The notes: generated by a model from the sequence alone, not told the origin. A DNA stretch of 64,000 nucleotides from Alphaproteobacteria bacterium (GCA_020442475.1 JAGRKA010000001.1:62001-126000), one strand, 5' to 3'. Shown: positions 44,001 to 53,069, counted from the first letter of the stretch. Numbers and translations are program-made.

Positions 44001-44816
44001 ATGAAACAGGATAATAAATTCTTTACATTTATATGGCGGGTTAACGGCCTTTTTCTTTTTCTGGGAGGACTGACTATCCTTTCGGGAGGTGTGGCTGCTT
44101 TAGGCATGCTGGCTTACTCTATGATAAAGGACACAGCTACAGACAAAAAATTTGTAGAGTTCCACAATGATTCCTCCGGCAAAGATACAAACGAGCAGAT
44201 CACAAAAAAGTTCTGGACACTGTATAAACTGGGAACTGCGGAAAAAGTTCAAGGACAAAAGAATCTATATTTTGCCCCGCTGCTTGCAGACAGTAGCTCT
44301 GATATAAACAGCTATACCTACAGTGAAAAAGGTTACCCTAGAAATATGTTGTTTTTTTCGGCCGAAGATTTCGAACACGCTTCTTGGCTATATCCTTCCA
44401 ACAAGTACGTCATCAGGAACTACAGAAAAATCGAAGAAGAAAAGAAAGACGGCGAAAAAACCATATCAGTAACACGCGCCATCCTTCTCGAGGTCGTTAA
44501 AGAAGATACGAATGGAGATGGCCGCCTTGCTACGGAAGACAAAGCTATTCTGGCGGCTGTAAAACCTGACGGTACAGGATATAAAGAGCTGATTACGGAT
44601 GGAAAAGATATAAAATTACTGTCTTGGGAATTAACCGGATTTTTAGAAAAATCGTTCTACATGCCCCCAACAGGAGAAAAAATTCTTAATCTTCCGGATC
44701 AGGGAGCCTTCTTCTTTTTCTACGGAAAAGAAGAAGGACGGTATTTTGTAAAATTTTCACTTGATGGTTTTAAAAAGCTACAGGAAAAGCAGGTGGATTT
44801 GCCGCCGGAGCTGTAG
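44001..44816 (+). CDS. AT-rich membrane-anchored orphan protein
   Basis: A 271-residue protein of no family I recognise, starting four nt after ilvH. A membrane helix at about residues 15-43 (LFLFLGGLTILSGGVAALGM) is followed by a ~225-residue, charged, probably periplasmic part. DTNGDGRLATEDKAI (about 172-186) looks like one EF-hand/dockerin calcium loop. The gene is visibly richer in A and T, with many AAA, GAA, TAT and AAA-ATA type codons, than ilvBH and the genes after it. This suggests recent arrival, or weak selection on codon use. The position where ilvC often stands is inferred from general knowledge; the function is unknown. Confidence 0.7.
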   Translation: MKQDNKFFTFIWRVNGLFLFLGGLTILSGGVAALGMLAYSMIKDTATDKKFVEFHNDSSGKDTNEQITKKFWTLYKLGTAEKVQGQKNLYFAPLLADSSSDINSYTYSEKGYPRNMLFFSAEDFEHASWLYPSNKYVIRNYRKIEEEKKDGEKTISVTRAILLEVVKEDTNGDGRLATEDKAILAAVKPDGTGYKELITDGKDIKLLSWELTGFLEKSFYMPPTGEKILNLPDQGAFFFFYGKEEGRYFVKFSLDGFKKLQEKQVDLPPEL

Positions 44817-44848
44817 CGCTTTATATAACCCCGCTCAAACAGCTATCG

Positions 44849-46033
44849 CTACACATATTGTCCGGCTACATATCCTGAAGACCAGGCCCATTGGAAGTTA
44901 AACCCGCCCAAATGGCCGGTCACATCAACGACTTCGCCGATGAAATACAGGCCGGGGCTGTTTTTGGCTTCCATGGTCTTGGAGGATAAATCCGCCGTAT
45001 CGACTCCGCCCAGCGTGACTTCGGCAGTGCGGTAGCCTTCTGTGCCGGAAGGTTTGACGCGCCACGCATTAACGCTGCGCGCCAGTTTTTGGAGAGCTTG
45101 ATCGGGCAGATCCGCAATCCGTCCCCGTATATTTTCGGCTTCGCAAAGACTATCCGCCAGCCGGTTCGGAAGGATATGGGACAGCGCAGTCTGGATTTCC
45201 TGTTTCGGATGCGATGCCTTGCGGTCTTTGAGGAAAGAGAGCACATCCGTACCGGGTGCAAGGTCTATGACGATCTCCTCGCCTTCATGCCAGTAAGACG
45301 AGATTTGCAAAATCGACGGGCCGCTTAAGCCGCGATGTGTAAAGAGCAAGCCTTCGGAAAAGCTTGTTTTGCCGCAAGAGACGTTCGCTTCAACAGATAG
45401 GCCGCTCAAAGCCTTGCACCGCTCAAGGAGGGTGGATTGAAAGGTCAGCGGAACAAGCCCCGGGCGCGGCTCTATAATGTTCAGGCCGAATTGCCGCGCG
45501 ATCTCGTAGCCGAATTTGGTCGCGCCGATTTTAGGGATCGACAGGCCGCCAGTTGCGATCACCAGCGAGGTGCATGAGAACATGTTGCCGGCGGTGTGGA
45601 CGCCGTAACGGCCATCCTCTTGCAATGTAATACGATCAACGGTTGTTCCCTTACGGAGGGTTACGCCCGCCTTGGCGCATTCCTGTAAGAGTATGTCGAT
45701 GACATGCTGCGCTGAATCGTCGCAGAAAAGCTGCCCCAGATGCTTTTCATGATAGGCGATGCCGTGCCGTTCCATCAGGGCTATGAAGTCGTTTTGCGTA
45801 TAACGGCTGAGGGCTGATTTGCAAAAATGAGGGTTTCGGGACAGGTAAGCTTGCGGCCCGGCGTGTAGATTGGTGAAATTACACCGCCCGCCGCCTGAGA
45901 TACGGATTTTCTCACCAATCTTTTGAGCATGATCGAGCAAAAGGACACGCCTTGCGCGCTTGCCTGCTTCACTAGCGCACATCATCCCGGCTGCGCCGGC
46001 CCCGATAATAATGACATCATATTCGATACTCAT
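44849..46033 (-). CDS. YhiN/HI0933-family flavoprotein
   Basis: FAD-dependent oxidoreductase of 394 residues, annotated in places as aminoacetone oxidase, with no firmly known physiological role. The N-terminal dinucleotide fold YDVIIIGAGAAGMMCASEAG, the diagnostic KIRISGGGRCNFTN (about 46-59), ATGGLSIPKIGATKFGYEIA (about 165) and the C-terminal AEVTLGGVDTADLSSKTMEAK...GLYFIGEVVDVTGHLGGFNFQWAWSSG (in pieces) are all typical of the family. It is convergent with the AT-rich orphan and shares a strand with the methyltransferase upstream (42-nt gap). Confidence 0.92.
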   Translation of the reverse strand: MSIEYDVIIIGAGAAGMMCASEAGKRARRVLLLDHAQKIGEKIRISGGGRCNFTNLHAGPQAYLSRNPHFCKSALSRYTQNDFIALMERHGIAYHEKHLGQLFCDDSAQHVIDILLQECAKAGVTLRKGTTVDRITLQEDGRYGVHTAGNMFSCTSLVIATGGLSIPKIGATKFGYEIARQFGLNIIEPRPGLVPLTFQSTLLERCKALSGLSVEANVSCGKTSFSEGLLFTHRGLSGPSILQISSYWHEGEEIVIDLAPGTDVLSFLKDRKASHPKQEIQTALSHILPNRLADSLCEAENIRGRIADLPDQALQKLARSVNAWRVKPSGTEGYRTAEVTLGGVDTADLSSKTMEAKNSPGLYFIGEVVDVTGHLGGFNFQWAWSSGYVAGQYV

Positions 46034-46075
46034 GGCGCGGGTTATAGCATGTCTTTGGAAAAAATGCGGCGCTTT

Positions 46076-47320
46076 TTACCCGGCCCCGACTTTACGGCCA
46101 TGAAGAAGCGCTTTGCTCTCATCCGCAAGGGTACAGGCGAAAAGGAACTCTTCCCCGCCGTCTTTCAGGCCGAGTTTTTTCTTTAGAGATTCCGCCCCAT
46201 CCGGGAAATTCCGGACAGCCAGATGCGCTTTCGAAAAGGGTAGCGCTTTGCGCTGAACCGGATAGCGGCCAGCGATTTCAAAAATCCGTCCCGGAAAATC
46301 CGTGCATAAAGCCTGCGCGGTATAAAGATGCGTATGTTTGTGCAGCTTTTTTAGCCCGTAATGCGTGGCCAACAGAGAAAATCCCCCTGCCTTCAAAAAA
46401 GCCGGGCCGGGTTCATATAGGTAACGTTCGGGCAAGGCGTAATCGGCGTGGGCCTTTCCCTCTTCTTTCCGCGTGAAGGTCAAAGCGGAAAGAACGCAGC
46501 CCTCATCATCCAGCCTGACCGCAGTGATCGGGATTGTCTCCAGAGGGTGCATTTTGGCCCGATCCCCACCCATAATATAGACAACCTCCCGGCATTCGCC
46601 GCGCCATTCGAGAATATGGACCGCCTGCACGCAACCCAAGAGTTCCAGCGCTTGCGTAATATCCAGAACAGGGGATGTTTTAAGCATGATAGCACTTGCT
46701 TTTGTACGCAGGTGCGGAAGGAGCGCAAGAATATCGGGGCTGCCGTCTTCCAGACGGAATTTTCCTTTGCGTCCGCTATCCCGGCGCTGCGGATCAAGAA
46801 GAACCAGATCGACAGACGGCATGGTTTTTACAAACTCTTCCGCAGGAAAGCAGCTCACTTTTATGCTGCATGTTTTCGGGCAGAGTAAGGGCAAATTGTG
46901 CGCTAAAAGCGCAGCATTTTTTTTGTCGATATCTATGCATGTTCCAGACGTATAATGCTCGCTAAGTGCGCAGCTATCGACGCCCGCCCCACCTGTGAGA
47001 TCACAAAAAATTTTGCCTTTGATTAAGGACGCCTTGTAACGCGCCGTTACGCCGGATGAGGCTTGTTCAAGAATATCCGCAAGTGGGAAAAGGAGATTGT
47101 CAGGACCGTCTACCCAGCGCGGCAATTTGCTTTTCGCTTTTTGCCGCGCCTTGATCTGATCCATGATAAGCGCATAAGGCCAGTCGGCTGCAGGCGGCTT
47201 TTTCAGAGCCAGCGCTGCGACATCCACATGATCGTGTTTGCGGATAAAATCTTTGATCTCCGGTGCCCATAATTTCTGCCAATCGACGGGGAGTGCAGGT
47301 TCTAGAGCGTGATCGACCAC
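46076..47320 (-). CDS. SAM-dependent methyltransferase with THUMP-like C-terminal domain
   Basis: A 414-residue class I methyltransferase. An N-terminal helical part (about 1-100) leads to the SAM fold: FCDLTGGAGVDSCALS (motif I, about 105-120), TCIDIDKKNAALLAHNL, and VDLVLLDPQRRDSGRKGKF, whose DPxRR resembles the catalytic motif of N-methylating RNA enzymes. The region from about 310 on, including FSLLATHYGLKKLHKHTHLYTA, matches the THUMP-like domain of a family best known from Bacteroidetes; the target nucleic acid is unknown. The start is GTG 47320, overlapping the pyrC 3' end by 19 bases. Lateral origin is possible but unproven. Confidence 0.82.
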   Translation of the reverse strand: MVDHALEPALPVDWQKLWAPEIKDFIRKHDHVDVAALALKKPPAADWPYALIMDQIKARQKAKSKLPRWVDGPDNLLFPLADILEQASSGVTARYKASLIKGKIFCDLTGGAGVDSCALSEHYTSGTCIDIDKKNAALLAHNLPLLCPKTCSIKVSCFPAEEFVKTMPSVDLVLLDPQRRDSGRKGKFRLEDGSPDILALLPHLRTKASAIMLKTSPVLDITQALELLGCVQAVHILEWRGECREVVYIMGGDRAKMHPLETIPITAVRLDDEGCVLSALTFTRKEEGKAHADYALPERYLYEPGPAFLKAGGFSLLATHYGLKKLHKHTHLYTAQALCTDFPGRIFEIAGRYPVQRKALPFSKAHLAVRNFPDGAESLKKKLGLKDGGEEFLFACTLADESKALLHGRKVGAG

Positions 47321-48408
47321 GGTATATCCGTTTGGTTGAGGCCGAGCGGCAAGGGCAGGATCGTCCCCTCCGGCGTTTCCAGCGGCACGGGAGAAGAGGG
47401 CTTGCGTGTCAGGGTGAATGTTTCTTGAGAGCCATCAAGGCCATAAAAAGCGGGTCCGTTTTCGCACAGGAAACGCTTGAAAATGCCTTGCGCGGCATCT
47501 TGCGAAAGATCCTGTCCGGCCTCTTCGAAGGCTTGCGCATAAAGCTGCGGCGCGATCCCACCTGTGAAACATCCGGCGGCGCAGCCGCAATCCGTAGCTT
47601 TTACCGTATGCGGCGCACTGTCTGTTCCTGCAAAAAATTTTGTATTGTCTGGTGCGGTCACGGCTTCCCGGAGCGCGGCCAGATCGTCTTCAAATTTCAA
47701 AAGCGGCAGGCAATAAAGGTGATATTTAAGGCCTTGCAGCAAATCCGCAACCGTATAGAGCAAATGCTGCGGTGTCACGCTGGCCGCGATATTTGGCCCT
47801 GCTTGATTTACGAAATCGACGGCTGTTTTGGTCGTAACGTGTTCGCAGACAATTTTGAGACTTGGGAACTCTTCCGCAACACGCGGGAGCCGTTCACGGT
47901 AGAAAATTTCCTCCGCATTCGTACTGCGCCCGAAATAAGCGCCGCCTGACAGGCCGTGCTCTTCGCCGTGTACACACAGGATAACGCCTGCTTTTTCCAT
48001 TGCGGCCAGCACGCCATTATCGCAGTAATGGGCCAGAGGAGAACCGAATTCCGCACCGGTCGTACCGTGCGGCGGATAGTATTTGCAGGCCCGTAAAATC
48101 CCGGCCTTTGCACCCTCCTCGATCATATGCGGTGTGGTCTGCGCGGTTAGATAGAGCGGAACGATGATATCCGAAAATTGGTCTCCACCTGCCGCACGGA
48201 TCATCTCCAGATAGGATTCGATGCTCCAACCAGCGCTCTCTTCTTCCCGTTCGAATACGCGGGATACGGGCGGCTTTGTATTGGGCATGGCCAAAATTCC
48301 GGCGCAGCCCATTGCCAGCTGTGCTTCTATATAGGCTGCCATTGCGCCACCCTGACGCAAATGGACGTGCAGATCATACCATTTCGGGAGTGTAAAGGAT
48401 GTGCTCAT
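47302..48408 (-). CDS. pyrC: Dihydroorotase (class II, PyrC type)
   Basis: Zinc enzyme that closes carbamoyl aspartate to dihydroorotate in pyrimidine synthesis. From ATG 48408 it has 368 residues. Metal and substrate residues: YDLHVHLRQGG (HxH), the carboxylated lysine in RACKYYPPHGTT (about residue 100), the His in VHGEEHG (about 137), CEHVTT (about 175) and the catalytic FAGTDSAPHT (about 250). CAAGCFTGG-type text after it is as in E. coli PyrC. The frame is open 31 codons further upstream, where it would overlap the CoA-transferase gene, so ATG 48408 is preferred. Confidence 0.95.
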   Translation of the reverse strand: MSTSFTLPKWYDLHVHLRQGGAMAAYIEAQLAMGCAGILAMPNTKPPVSRVFEREEESAGWSIESYLEMIRAAGGDQFSDIIVPLYLTAQTTPHMIEEGAKAGILRACKYYPPHGTTGAEFGSPLAHYCDNGVLAAMEKAGVILCVHGEEHGLSGGAYFGRSTNAEEIFYRERLPRVAEEFPSLKIVCEHVTTKTAVDFVNQAGPNIAASVTPQHLLYTVADLLQGLKYHLYCLPLLKFEDDLAALREAVTAPDNTKFFAGTDSAPHTVKATDCGCAAGCFTGGIAPQLYAQAFEEAGQDLSQDAAQGIFKRFLCENGPAFYGLDGSQETFTLTRKPSSPVPLETPEGTILPLPLGLNQTDIPWSITL

Positions 48409-48439
48409 AACAGCTTTTATAGGATAAGTTTTTGCGGAG

Positions 48440-49675
48440 TTACAGAATTGTTTTATGTGTCTCAATGATCCCCTGCTGTTCAAGAGCGGTGATCTCTTCA
48501 TCGGACAGGTTCAAAAGCGCCTTTAAAACAGCGGCGGTATGCTCCCCGGCTACGGGCGGCGCGATATCATAAGAAACCGGCGTATCAGAAAATTTAAGCG
48601 GGCTGCCGACCAGCGCAATCGGCTCCGGGGCCAGCTTGTGATCCATAAAAATTTCCATATCGCGCGCCTGTATTTGCTCTGTTTCAAAAACCTGATCCAT
48701 CCTGTTGACCGGACCACACGGAACGTCCGCCTCTCGAAGCCCTTCGATCCAGTATGCACCTGTTTGCTCTGCGATCAGAGCGGCGATCCTTGGGCAAAGC
48801 ATCTCCCGGTGCATAAGGCGGACTGTATTGGTTGCAAAGCGCGGATCGGCGCTCCATTCCGGCTTGCCTGCGAAATCACAGAAACGGCGGAACTGGGAAT
48901 CGTTCCCGATAGCCAGAATGATATGGCCATCCCGCGCCTTGAATGCCTGATAGGGCACGATCGTTGAATGAGCGTTGCCTAGCCGGGGCGCGCATATACC
49001 GGATGTCAGGTAATATTGTGCGATATTGGTCAGCGCAGCCAGTGTGCAATCGGTCAAGGCGATATCGATCATCTGTCCGCGTCCGGTCCGGCTGCAGCTG
49101 TGAAGGGCGGCTAAAATACCGGCAGCCGCATTCAGCCCCGTCATCACGTCGCTTAGTGCTACGCCGACTTTCATCGGCTCGCCGTCCGGTTCTCCCGTAC
49201 AGGCCATCAGCCCGGCCATGCCCTGCGCAAGGAAATCATAGCCCGGCTCCGGTGCCAGTGGACCGGTCTGGCCGAATCCGCTGATCGCACAATAGATCAG
49301 CGCCGGATACTCGTTTTTGAGTTGATCGTAGCCCAGCCCGTATTTTTCCAGTCCGCCGACCTTGAAATTATGGATCAGAACGTCGCTTTCTTTCAGCAAA
49401 GCACGGATAAGCGCCTGCCCTTCGCCGGTTTTGATATCGATGGCCACGGATTTTTTATTCCGCCCAACGGAGAGATAATAGGCGCTTTCGCTCGTATCTA
49501 CGCCGTTTGCGTCTTTCAGAAAGGGCGGGCCCCAGTGCCGCGTGTCGTCACCTGCGCCGGGTTTTTCGATTTTGATGATCTCCGCGCCCATATCACCAAG
49601 CATCTGCGTGCAAAACGGCCCGGCCAGAACACGCGAAAGATCCAGAACACGGATATCGTCGAGGGCTTTATTCAC
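48440..49675 (-). CDS. CaiB/BaiF-family (class III) CoA transferase
   Basis: Moves CoA between carboxylic acids through an aspartyl-CoA intermediate. The 411 residues include DIRVLDLSRVLAGPFCTQMLGDMGAEIIKIE (first block, quoted in part: LDLSRVLAGPFCTQMLGD), SVGRNKKSVAIDIKTGEG, and the catalytic Asp in EPGYDFLAQGMAGLMACTG (about residue 145). GRGQMIDIALTDCTLAAL and the C-terminal GQHTxxVL-like GEHTAAVLKALLNLSDEEI follow. The substrates cannot be told from sequence: acyl-CoA:succinate, formyl-CoA and others share the family. It lies 31 nt upstream of pyrC and 2 nt after... its stop is separated from the prepilin peptidase gene by the next upstream start (3 nt), so the peptidase gene may be co-transcribed. 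Confidence 0.92.
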   Translation of the reverse strand: MNKALDDIRVLDLSRVLAGPFCTQMLGDMGAEIIKIEKPGAGDDTRHWGPPFLKDANGVDTSESAYYLSVGRNKKSVAIDIKTGEGQALIRALLKESDVLIHNFKVGGLEKYGLGYDQLKNEYPALIYCAISGFGQTGPLAPEPGYDFLAQGMAGLMACTGEPDGEPMKVGVALSDVMTGLNAAAGILAALHSCSRTGRGQMIDIALTDCTLAALTNIAQYYLTSGICAPRLGNAHSTIVPYQAFKARDGHIILAIGNDSQFRRFCDFAGKPEWSADPRFATNTVRLMHREMLCPRIAALIAEQTGAYWIEGLREADVPCGPVNRMDQVFETEQIQARDMEIFMDHKLAPEPIALVGSPLKFSDTPVSYDIAPPVAGEHTAAVLKALLNLSDEEITALEQQGIIETHKTIL

Positions 49676-49677
49676 GA

Positions 49678-50214
49678 TTACAACCCAACCAACGCGAGCA
49701 GGCCCGGAATCAAAAGAACAGGCAGGTTTTTATAGGCCACACCGGCGGCAATCGCGATTCCGACTGCGAAACCCGGCCCGGCGGGAAGGGACAGGCGGGC
49801 CATAGGGAAGTGCGACCCTGATACCATCCTATGATAAATCAAAAGATAAAGCCCGTGAGCGACGCCTGCCAAAGCCCCCAGAGTAATACCCACCAGAATA
49901 TAAAAAGGGCCAAGCCAAAGCCCGGCAGCCGTTAGAAGCTTGACATCGCCTAATCCCAAAGAGTCTTGCTTGTAGTAAAAATTAGCGATCCCACGAATAA
50001 CATATAGAAAGGCCCCGCCGATAAAGCCGCCTAAAAGGGCGTCCTCAAGCGACATGATCTGAAACATGGTCGAGAGGTGAAAAACCAGCCCAAGCGCCGC
50101 AAAACCCATCACGAACTCATTGGGCAAAAGCCCCTCGCGCAGATCGATGGCACAGAGATAAACCAACAGGACGGCCGCTCCCAAAAGGCATAAAATCGTT
50201 ATAATCTCAAGCAT
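49678..50214 (-). CDS. A24-family prepilin peptidase (catalytic domain only)
   Basis: A 178-residue membrane aspartyl peptidase that cleaves type IV prepilin leaders. The two catalytic aspartates are in CAIDLREGLLPNEF (about residue 27) and LGLGDVKLLTAAG (about 92, the GxGD motif). Five to six membrane helices are visible. The N-terminal cysteine/methylase domain of PilD is missing, as in PilU and TadV. A second A24 peptidase, CpaA at 61966-62514, belongs to the tad cluster. This one is next to the lipoprotein secretin operon (divergent) and therefore more likely serves the second pilus-like machine. Confidence 0.88.
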   Translation of the reverse strand: MLEIITILCLLGAAVLLVYLCAIDLREGLLPNEFVMGFAALGLVFHLSTMFQIMSLEDALLGGFIGGAFLYVIRGIANFYYKQDSLGLGDVKLLTAAGLWLGPFYILVGITLGALAGVAHGLYLLIYHRMVSGSHFPMARLSLPAGPGFAVGIAIAAGVAYKNLPVLLIPGLLALVGL

Positions 50215-50230
50215 TTCCAGCAGCCTCGGT

Positions 50231-50275
50231 CGATTGTCCGATCATCATAACGCAGGGTCGGGCTCATGACAATCG
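50231..50275. promoter_or_regulatory. Inverted repeat in the divergent prepilin peptidase / receiver gap
   Basis: CGATTGTC (50231-50238) and GACAATCG (50268-50275) are a perfect 8-bp inverted pair separated by 29 nt, 17 nt from the prepilin peptidase start. It could be an operator. The remaining part of this 213-nt gap is AT-rich before the receiver gene (TATATT near 50352) and shows no gene. Confidence 0.35.
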
Positions 50276-50427
50276 GGCAAGGTGCGAATGAGAATCTTAA
50301 AGCAAGACATCAGGCAAAGCTGTGCGTATCGGGATTTCAGGGTGTCGTATTTTATATTTTTGCTTTAGAATAGAGTAGATACCTTCGTCTGCCTGATTCG
50401 GGCAGCCAATGACCAGTGTGAATTCAG

Positions 50428-50817
50428 ATGGCGCATGACAACAGAGTTTTAATCGTTGAAGATAACGATTTCGTACGTATGCAGCTCGTCCGCTTTTTAG
50501 AAGAGGCCGGTTACGATATTCTTGAAACGGCTGACGGGACAGATGCGCTGGAGCGGTTGGATCAGGGAATCGGCCTTTTAATCGTCGATATACGGATGGA
50601 GCCTATGGACGGGTTTGAGTTTATCCGCGCTATTCGGGGTGACGGTATTGAAACGCCGGTTATTCTGGTCACAGGCGATCACAATCCGGATTTACTCAGT
50701 GAAGCTGGGAAATGGGGTGTTTCCGCCGTTTTGATGAAACCCGTCCAGCGCGACCGATTGATCAAAACCGTAGAAAAAACCTTGCGGGCAAAGCCTCAGG
50801 CATCTTTGGGCGGATAA
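50428..50817 (+). CDS. Single-domain response regulator
   Basis: A 129-residue stand-alone receiver. RVLIVEDNDFVRMQLVRFLE begins it with acidic residues at 12-13. The phospho-Asp is in LLIVDIRMEPMDGFEFI (about residue 55), the Thr in PVILVTGDHN and the Lys in VLMKPVQRDRL. No output domain follows. The stop codon is three bases before the secretin start codon, so it is certainly in the same transcript as the secretin and lipoproteins. This points to phosphorylation-dependent control of that machine, though the partner kinase is unknown. Confidence 0.88.
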   Translation: MAHDNRVLIVEDNDFVRMQLVRFLEEAGYDILETADGTDALERLDQGIGLLIVDIRMEPMDGFEFIRAIRGDGIETPVILVTGDHNPDLLSEAGKWGVSAVLMKPVQRDRLIKTVEKTLRAKPQASLGG

Positions 50818-50820
50818 TTC

Positions 50821-52362
50821 ATGGCAAAACGAAACAGCTTTGAAGATATGAATAAACCAAGGCGTAGTGCGTCTTTTAACGATGCGCGTGGAAAAATTTC
50901 GCTTTTCTTACTCCTTTTTTTGACGCCTCTTTTGCTGTCCTGCGCACAAGCCACCGCTCCCGGCGCACGGAACGTCTCTATTCCGTCGCCGACGATGGCG
51001 GATAAGCGGCCTGAAGCTGTAAACGAAAAGCCGGACAGCGTGCTGTATTTGCCCTTGGGCAGCGATGTTCTTGTCCCGGAGGATTCCGGAGGGGATGATC
51101 TACCCTCAGACATGGTTGGGCCGTTTGAACTGCGCTCGGAAACACTGGCCGGTGCGCTCCAGCTTATTTTGGCGGATTATGAGATCCCGCTGGCCTTTGA
51201 AACGGATGAGGGTCTAACCCGAACGGTCACAGTTGCCAATCTGCGCGGCCCGATCCGTGACGTCGTGCGGAAGGTCTGCGGTCTTGCGGATCTATACTGT
51301 TCCTATGAATCCGGTCTGCTGGTTGTGAAGGAAACCCAGACCTTTACGGTCCGCGTTCCGCCGATTGGCGGCGATTCAGGGAATATGATCGACGCACTTG
51401 CGCAAGGGCTTCAAGCCATCACCGGTATCGCACCGATCACAGAGGCCGCGACCCGTACGATCATTTACGAAGCAACGAACCGGACAGCCGATCTGGCCGA
51501 GCGCTATTTCCAGCGCGTGCGCTCGAATACGGCGCTGATCGTTTTTGAAGTTTACATCTGGGAAGTCGGCTTGAATTCGGATAATTCGACAGGGATAGAT
51601 TGGGAGAAAATAGATACGTTCGGCAAATTTGCATCCGGAATCAGTATCCCCGGCTCTGTGGGTGCGAATTTTACCCCGATCAGCATCGGTTTGCCTACTA
51701 CGGGCGATGTATCCTTCGGTTCAAACGACGTTTTGCAGTTTATCTCCAATTACGGCGCGGTAAAAACGATCTCTCAGCCCCAAATCACGGTTCTTTCCGG
51801 CGCGGAAGCGACCTTGCGGGCTGCTGATACGGTCAATTACGTGTCTTCCCTCAGCCGTTCTGTTGACAATGGGGAGGTGACGGTATCGACGGAAACGGAC
51901 TCCGTCGATACGGGTTTTACACTCACAATCTCCAGCGCATGGGATAATGCAACGATTTACGGAACAATTAATATCGAGCTTCAGGAATTCCGCCGCTTCC
52001 AAAATTTTGACGCGGACGGAACGGTCCTACAGCTCCCCGAAACGACGGAGCGTGAGCTTTCAACACAGATCCGGATTCGCCCCGGCGATTCTCTCCTGAT
52101 TGCCGGGCTTGTACGAGAAAACGACCAGCTTGATGAAAGCGGCCCCGGCTTCAAACAGCCTTTTTTCCCAACATCCCGCACCGCATCGGCAGCTAATACG
52201 GAGCTTGTCTTTTTACTTAAGCCCCGCGTGATCGTCTATACGGCAGGCGGGCGGAAATCTATGGGGACAGATAGGGCCACCCAGCCTTTTAGCAACCCGG
52301 GTGAAATGGAGGAGTTTCTTGGCAGCACGCTCCCAGCGGAGATTCTTAATCCGGCGCTATAA
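50821..52362 (+). CDS. Lipoprotein secretin (PilN-type, type IVB pilus)
   Basis: A 513-residue outer-membrane secretin. A basic lead sequence of about 25 residues and a hydrophobic helix end in the lipobox LLLSC (Cys41), so it is a lipoprotein like PilN of R64 and BfpB. An alternative ATG ten codons later would shorten the lead. The N domains (about 100-230) contain the N0-like FELRSETLAGALQLIL and IRDVVRKVCGLADLYC. The secretin domain contains QFISNYGAVKTISQPQITVLSG (in pieces: GAVKTISQPQITVLSG, about 310-325), VDTGFTLTISS and TQIRIRPGDSLLIAGLVRE. It is distinct from CpaC at 59355-60851, which has a cleavable signal and a CpaC-type N domain. Confidence 0.9.
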   Translation: MAKRNSFEDMNKPRRSASFNDARGKISLFLLLFLTPLLLSCAQATAPGARNVSIPSPTMADKRPEAVNEKPDSVLYLPLGSDVLVPEDSGGDDLPSDMVGPFELRSETLAGALQLILADYEIPLAFETDEGLTRTVTVANLRGPIRDVVRKVCGLADLYCSYESGLLVVKETQTFTVRVPPIGGDSGNMIDALAQGLQAITGIAPITEAATRTIIYEATNRTADLAERYFQRVRSNTALIVFEVYIWEVGLNSDNSTGIDWEKIDTFGKFASGISIPGSVGANFTPISIGLPTTGDVSFGSNDVLQFISNYGAVKTISQPQITVLSGAEATLRAADTVNYVSSLSRSVDNGEVTVSTETDSVDTGFTLTISSAWDNATIYGTINIELQEFRRFQNFDADGTVLQLPETTERELSTQIRIRPGDSLLIAGLVRENDQLDESGPGFKQPFFPTSRTASAANTELVFLLKPRVIVYTAGGRKSMGTDRATQPFSNPGEMEEFLGSTLPAEILNPAL

Positions 52363-52457
52363 TCTCTGTACGCGCCTTCAAAGACTTGCTAGAATCAGCA
52401 GATAGGGAAAAAATGTCTCCCTCTCATTTTGTGTTTATGATTCACTCAGGATATCTT

Positions 52458-53069
52458 ATGCGCTCCATACTTTTTCTTACGGCTTTCCTGTCGCTGTCGG
52501 CCTGCCGAGTAATCGCTGATCCGACATTCGCACCCTCAGGCTACACCTATCATCAGGATTTATATAAATCGCCACCCGGCCCTGAGGCAGCCGATATCGG
52601 TTATGATTACAGCGCAGTCCGGAACGATGAAGTCCAGCGGCTTTGGCAAATCAGCGTCAGCGATCTGCTGAACCAGCTTGAAGACCAACGGGGGGAAGCA
52701 CTTCCAGATACGGTTTATATCCGGCCTCTCGATCATAAAAACGCCTTTAACGGCGCTTTTGACAACGCTTTGCGGCAAGAGCTGGCCGACCGGGGACATA
52801 TCCTTACGGACAATACAGGGGATGGAGATATTCTGGTCCTAACAATTGATGCCCGCGACCCGGACTGGACACAAAAAAAGCCGCAACCTGAATATAACGG
52901 CGACCTTGAATATGAAACGCACGAACAGATTCATAAAAAATTCAAAGACATTATCTTGATGATCGGGACTTCTAGCGGCTCTCTCATTATGGAGCAAGCG
53001 TCCGCGACCTATACTTTGCCTTTCTACGGTTACGACCGTGAAGCTTGGTATAAAAAGGACGACGAATGA
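52458..53069 (+). CDS. Lipoprotein of unknown function, secretin operon
   Basis: A 203-residue lipoprotein. ATG 52458 is preceded by AGGA and opens a clear signal peptide MRSILFLTAFLSLSAC with Cys at 16; the frame is open 24 codons further upstream without a credible signal. The mature protein is acidic. A middle region (about 65-135) reads like a nucleotide-free alpha/beta domain: VYIRPLDHKNAFNGAFDNAL ... ELADRGHIL ... ILVLTIDARD. This recalls lipoproteins with a FlgO/CsgG-like fold, which the next gene also resembles. It overlaps that gene by ATGA. A role in secretin assembly or anchoring is inferred from position only. Confidence 0.75.
   Translation: MRSILFLTAFLSLSACRVIADPTFAPSGYTYHQDLYKSPPGPEAADIGYDYSAVRNDEVQRLWQISVSDLLNQLEDQRGEALPDTVYIRPLDHKNAFNGAFDNALRQELADRGHILTDNTGDGDILVLTIDARDPDWTQKKPQPEYNGDLEYETHEQIHKKFKDIILMIGTSSGSLIMEQASATYTLPFYGYDREAWYKKDDE

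Noticed and set aside
42600-44107. Two minus-strand frames of 254 and 248 codons
   Set aside because: They are antisense to ilvB and ilvH, which are certain genes; their composition is that of shadow frames.
48409-48501. N-terminal extension of pyrC by 31 residues
   Set aside because: It overlaps the CoA-transferase gene and has no counterpart in dihydroorotases.
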